From assembly GCA_041395945.1 (NCBI GenBank), contig JAWKZN010000001.1, positions 2,976,001 to 3,040,000 on the forward strand: a DNA stretch of 64,000 bases, in the 5' to 3' direction. Below are positions 61,686-64,000 of the stretch, piece after piece. The notes below the pieces were generated by a model. The model saw nothing but the letters and a program-made list of their open reading frames with translations. It had not been told where the DNA came from and made no database searches. The DNA comes from Pseudomonadales bacterium (lineage in GTDB: Bacteria; Pseudomonadota; Gammaproteobacteria; Pseudomonadales; Azotimanducaceae). Positions within the stretch are counted from its first letter, which is position 1, and each line of letters begins with the position of its first letter. Made by a program: the position numbers and the translations under genes.

Positions 61686-61745
61686 GGGAAATATTTCCCG
61701 TTTCAAAGAATATGGGAATATATTCCCATATTCCAGCCAATGCAA
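61686..61745 (-). promoter_or_regulatory. Sigma-70 promoter with two GGGAA-N4-TTCCC operators
   Basis: On the minus strand TTGCAT (61745-61740), 17 bases, TATATT (61722-61717) gives a strong promoter for the DUF5666 operon. A perfect 26-bp palindrome (61708-61733, core GGGAATATATTCCC) covers the -10 box, and a second palindrome GGGAAATATTTCCC (61686-61699) lies just after the predicted start. The centres are 28 bp apart. The layout is that of a tightly repressed, possibly autoregulated promoter. Confidence 0.75.
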
Positions 61746-61887
61746 TCCCGAACTCCGAGACAGAGGGCGTAGTCGTGACGCAGACCACAACTGAAGGATC
61801 CGCGGTCAGGAAGGCAGATTGACCGGAAGTTGCCCGCCACACACGAACTCACTGAGTGCGTTGCAGATCCAACTTCCGAAAGGGAAC

Positions 61888-62661
61888 TCAGGCAGAGATC
61901 GCGGCGAGCGCAGACTCCAGCAGGGCGGGTGAGCCGGCTGCCAGCACCGTGCCACCCATACAGGCATCCCCGCCCTGGTAGGTGGACACAGCGCCTCCAG
62001 CACCTTCGATAATGGGAATCAGGGCCTGGATGTCATAGGGCTTCAGTTGGGCGTCGGTAGCGAGATCGATGTATCCCATAGCAAGCATCGCGTAGATGTA
62101 GCAATCGCCACCGTACCGGGTCACCTTGGAGCGCTTTTCGAGTGCTTTGAATCCGCTGAGATCCTCTTTCAAATCGAAAAGACGAGGGCTTGTGGTGGCC
62201 AGTACTGCGTCCTCCAGCCGGGCGCATTGCCTTGTCCGCAGAGGGCGGACTATGCCACCGCAACGGAACTCTGCCGAGCGACCGTCCCCGCAGAATACCT
62301 CCCGGGTGTAGGGCTGATACATCACGCCCAGCACCGGTCGCTGACCGTCAAACAGCGCCAGCAGCAGGCCCCAGTGCAATAACCCGGACATGAATGATCG
62401 AGTACCATCAACCGGATCGATTACCCAGGTCAAACCCTGACCAGGCCGATGACCGAATTCCTCGCCAAATATCCCATGAGTAGGAAACCGCTGCTCGATC
62501 TCACCCCGGATGATCTTCTCCGCCGCCGTATCGGCCTGGGTAACCGGGTCGAAGCGACCATCGGTCAGCTTGTTCTCGATCTCTACGGGTCCACGAAAAA
62601 ACGGCAAGGTCGCTTCACCCGCCTTGACCGCGAGTGCCACCGCGAACTCAAGCAGATCCAC
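61888..62661 (-). CDS. Inositol-monophosphatase-family phosphatase (possibly histidinol-phosphatase)
   Basis: A phosphatase of about 257 residues with the three metal motifs of the family: GEEFG, DPVDGTRSF and a C-terminal GGDCYIYAMLAMG with a QLKPYDIQALIPIIEGAGG loop. The motifs fit IMPase or HisN-type histidinol-phosphate phosphatase. The frame is open to 62742; a GTG at 62661 (AGGA just upstream) gives the usual family N-terminus, but starts at 62712 or 62742 cannot be excluded. It is single on its strand. Confidence 0.85.
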   Translation of the reverse strand: MDLLEFAVALAVKAGEATLPFFRGPVEIENKLTDGRFDPVTQADTAAEKIIRGEIEQRFPTHGIFGEEFGHRPGQGLTWVIDPVDGTRSFMSGLLHWGLLLALFDGQRPVLGVMYQPYTREVFCGDGRSAEFRCGGIVRPLRTRQCARLEDAVLATTSPRLFDLKEDLSGFKALEKRSKVTRYGGDCYIYAMLAMGYIDLATDAQLKPYDIQALIPIIEGAGGAVSTYQGGDACMGGTVLAAGSPALLESALAAISA

Positions 62662-62742
62662 CCGTTCCTGATCGTTTAATGGAAAAGTCTTTGTGTACTG
62701 GAAATCCGACACCACTATCGTCTGCCGCTGGATTGGCCGCAA

Positions 62743-63143
62743 TCCTACTTCACCAGGCTAGTAGAAACATCAGCAGATCCCATCTGACAGGAAACATAAT
62801 CGCCCAGATAGAATCGATGGGTTCAGTACAAGTCCTACCACTTCACCGCGGCAGTTCGGCATAACGACCGGGTCATCTGCTCAGGGGAGATCGGCGCAGA
62901 TACCAAGAGCACTTCTGCCACTGCCAAATGAGCATTCAGAAGCGCCAGGGAGGAGATTGGTGTCGTACTCAAAGATGCAGGTAGCGGATACGAGGACATC
63001 ATCGAATACACAGGCTTCATGTGGACCTCCAGGATTACCTGCGTGCATTCATGAAGGTCCAGGATGAGTTCGAGCGGAGCCCTGGCCAGAATGGACCGCT
63101 GCCGGATGCACCGGGTTGGCGATACCAGGGACTCGGGCGGTGT
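62743..63143. other. Gene-poor stretch, possibly a decayed gene
   Basis: About 400 bp between two leftward genes. On the plus strand, short frames resembling protein sequence (around 62950-63040, LKDAGSGYEDIIEYTGF; then 63030-63125, DYLRAFMKVQDEFERSPGQNG) lie in different frames. Together they could be a broken gene, but I recognise no family. No RNA gene or repeat seen. Confidence 0.35.
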
Positions 63144-63920
63144 CTAGGGCGGGGTAGGAGCCTTCCGGCATACTGCCAAATCGCAATAGTCCCGATAACA
63201 AGGTCTAAGCTCTTCGACTAAGAAACCCGCTTCAGTCATCGCCTTACCAAATTCGTGGGTGCTGTGCAGCCAATATTTTCCGTCAGCCTGGTTTTTCTGA
63301 CCTCTGTTATTCTGGCGAATCATCTCAGCGCTATTGGACAGAAATTTTGCACATTCGATGAAGCCATGTTCTTTTACCAGATTCTTCAGTATGTACCAGC
63401 TCCAGTCCCACATTCTATTACGACGACCAAAGTCGATTACAAAAAAGACACCGGATGGTTTCAACCATTTCCGCACTTTTGCTAGCACATCCGCCTGCGG
63501 TGATACTGCGTAAAGGGCGTTTACGCATACAACTAAATCAAACGTCTGGGGTGTAAAATCTACTTTATGGATATTTTCTTCGACAATAACAACATCAGAA
63601 ATGCCATTCGCTACGTATTTCTCGCGTGCGATTTCATTCATCGGTCGATCGAAATCGACATGAACATACTTCGCCATTGGTCTGACTTTCGACAACGCTG
63701 TAATATAGTTCCCAGTACCTGCTCCTAAGTCACAGATTCGGGCATCATCTGGAATCGACCATTCCAGTACTCCTTTCCTCAACATCTCCACGTTTTCATG
63801 ATAGCTAGGATTGTACTTCGCAAGGAGGTCGTACTGACTGGCATAAGCATCCCAGTCTATTCCAGTGGAACTATCTAATTCAGAGGGGTTCGGAAGATTC
63901 TCGACTTCACTTCTAATCAA
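63144..63920 (-). CDS. Class I SAM-dependent methyltransferase, AT-rich
   Basis: A 258-residue methyltransferase with motif I ICDLGAGTGNYITALS, an acidic residue after the next strand (VHVDFD) and motif IV FDLVVCVNALYAVS. The TTG start has GGAGA six bases upstream. The gene is visibly AT-rich (stretches below 40 percent GC) against a GC-rich window, pointing to acquisition by transfer. The substrate is unknown; the fold resembles small-molecule or ubiquinone-type methyltransferases. It ends the window region, with only 80 bp to its right. Confidence 0.85.
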   Translation of the reverse strand: MIRSEVENLPNPSELDSSTGIDWDAYASQYDLLAKYNPSYHENVEMLRKGVLEWSIPDDARICDLGAGTGNYITALSKVRPMAKYVHVDFDRPMNEIAREKYVANGISDVVIVEENIHKVDFTPQTFDLVVCVNALYAVSPQADVLAKVRKWLKPSGVFFVIDFGRRNRMWDWSWYILKNLVKEHGFIECAKFLSNSAEMIRQNNRGQKNQADGKYWLHSTHEFGKAMTEAGFLVEELRPCYRDYCDLAVCRKAPTPP

Positions 63921-64000
63921 TGTAGATCTCCAACTACGGCGCTGGCTGTCCTGACCAAACTAGGAAGCGCGGCATAATCGAAATGTTGTACACGAGCGCC

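Noticed and set aside
63021..63221. A 66-codon plus-strand frame
   Set aside because: It has no ribosome site or recognised family and runs into the end of the methyltransferase gene; kept only as part of the possible decayed stretch.

Overview
The window is about 64 kb of GC-rich bacterial chromosome, packed mostly with metabolic and signalling genes in short operons on both strands. The gene content points to a free-living aerobic gammaproteobacterium, but no ribosomal or marker gene is present, so this is inference. The evidence is a split PntAA/PntAB/PntB transhydrogenase, a TRAP transporter, GspG-like pseudopilin, CoxGSLM-type molybdenum hydroxylase, DUF5666/DUF6502 genes and a CsgG-like protein. 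I found no tRNA, rRNA, CRISPR array, prophage or complete insertion sequence.

Layout. 1-2.7 kb: truncated isoquinoline 1-oxidoreductase-type molybdenum hydroxylase (IorB, IorA). 3.1-8.9 kb: secreted protein, macro-domain protein, enoyl-CoA hydratase, CaiB-type CoA transferase, DUF885 lipoprotein. 8.87-9.6 kb: two long palindromic repeats, one split by a MITE-like insertion. 9.6-16.4 kb: toluene-tolerance-type kinase-like protein, hydrolase, threonine-dehydratase-like enzyme, response regulator, SDR, a remnant of a PQQ dehydrogenase, M20 peptidase, PI-PLC-like protein. 16.4-20.8 kb: coxM-L-S-G. 20.8-23.9 kb: GGDEF/EAL protein and pseudopilin. 24-33.4 kb: hydrolase/MarR divergent pair, glutamate-synthase-like FMN protein, DUF2141, carotenoid oxygenase, LytS/LytTR pair, sulfatase, small membrane protein.

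33.6-43.6 kb is the most interesting region. An ECF sigma factor, its membrane anti-sigma factor, two subtilisin-like proteases and a secreted protein form one overlapping operon. Next come a secreted repeat protein, an intrinsic terminator, two small exported proteins, a CsgG-like secretion protein and a further small exported protein. Four promoters of the form TTGAAC-N16-GTKAC, plus a weaker fifth, precede the sigma gene, a divergent 55-codon gene, the repeat-protein gene, the csgG-like gene and the last small gene. I found no other match when scanning the window by eye. The anti-sigma periplasmic domain resembles a subtilisin propeptide, while the protease encoded next to it lacks one. I infer a self-regulated envelope system that couples proteolysis to export of an extracellular, curli-like or HfaB-like structure.

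43.7-57.7 kb: small membrane/lipoproteins, two GNAT acetyltransferases, flavin reductase, DUF1330, phosphotransferase, pntB-pntAB-pntAA, TRAP transporter, two ArsA-type ATPases, MaoC-like protein and PurN-like formyltransferase. 57.7-61.7 kb: a DUF5666-DUF6502-DUF5666 operon whose promoter carries two GGGAA-N4-TTCCC palindromes. 61.9-64 kb: inositol-monophosphatase-family enzyme, a gene-poor stretch that may be decayed, and a strikingly AT-rich methyltransferase gene.
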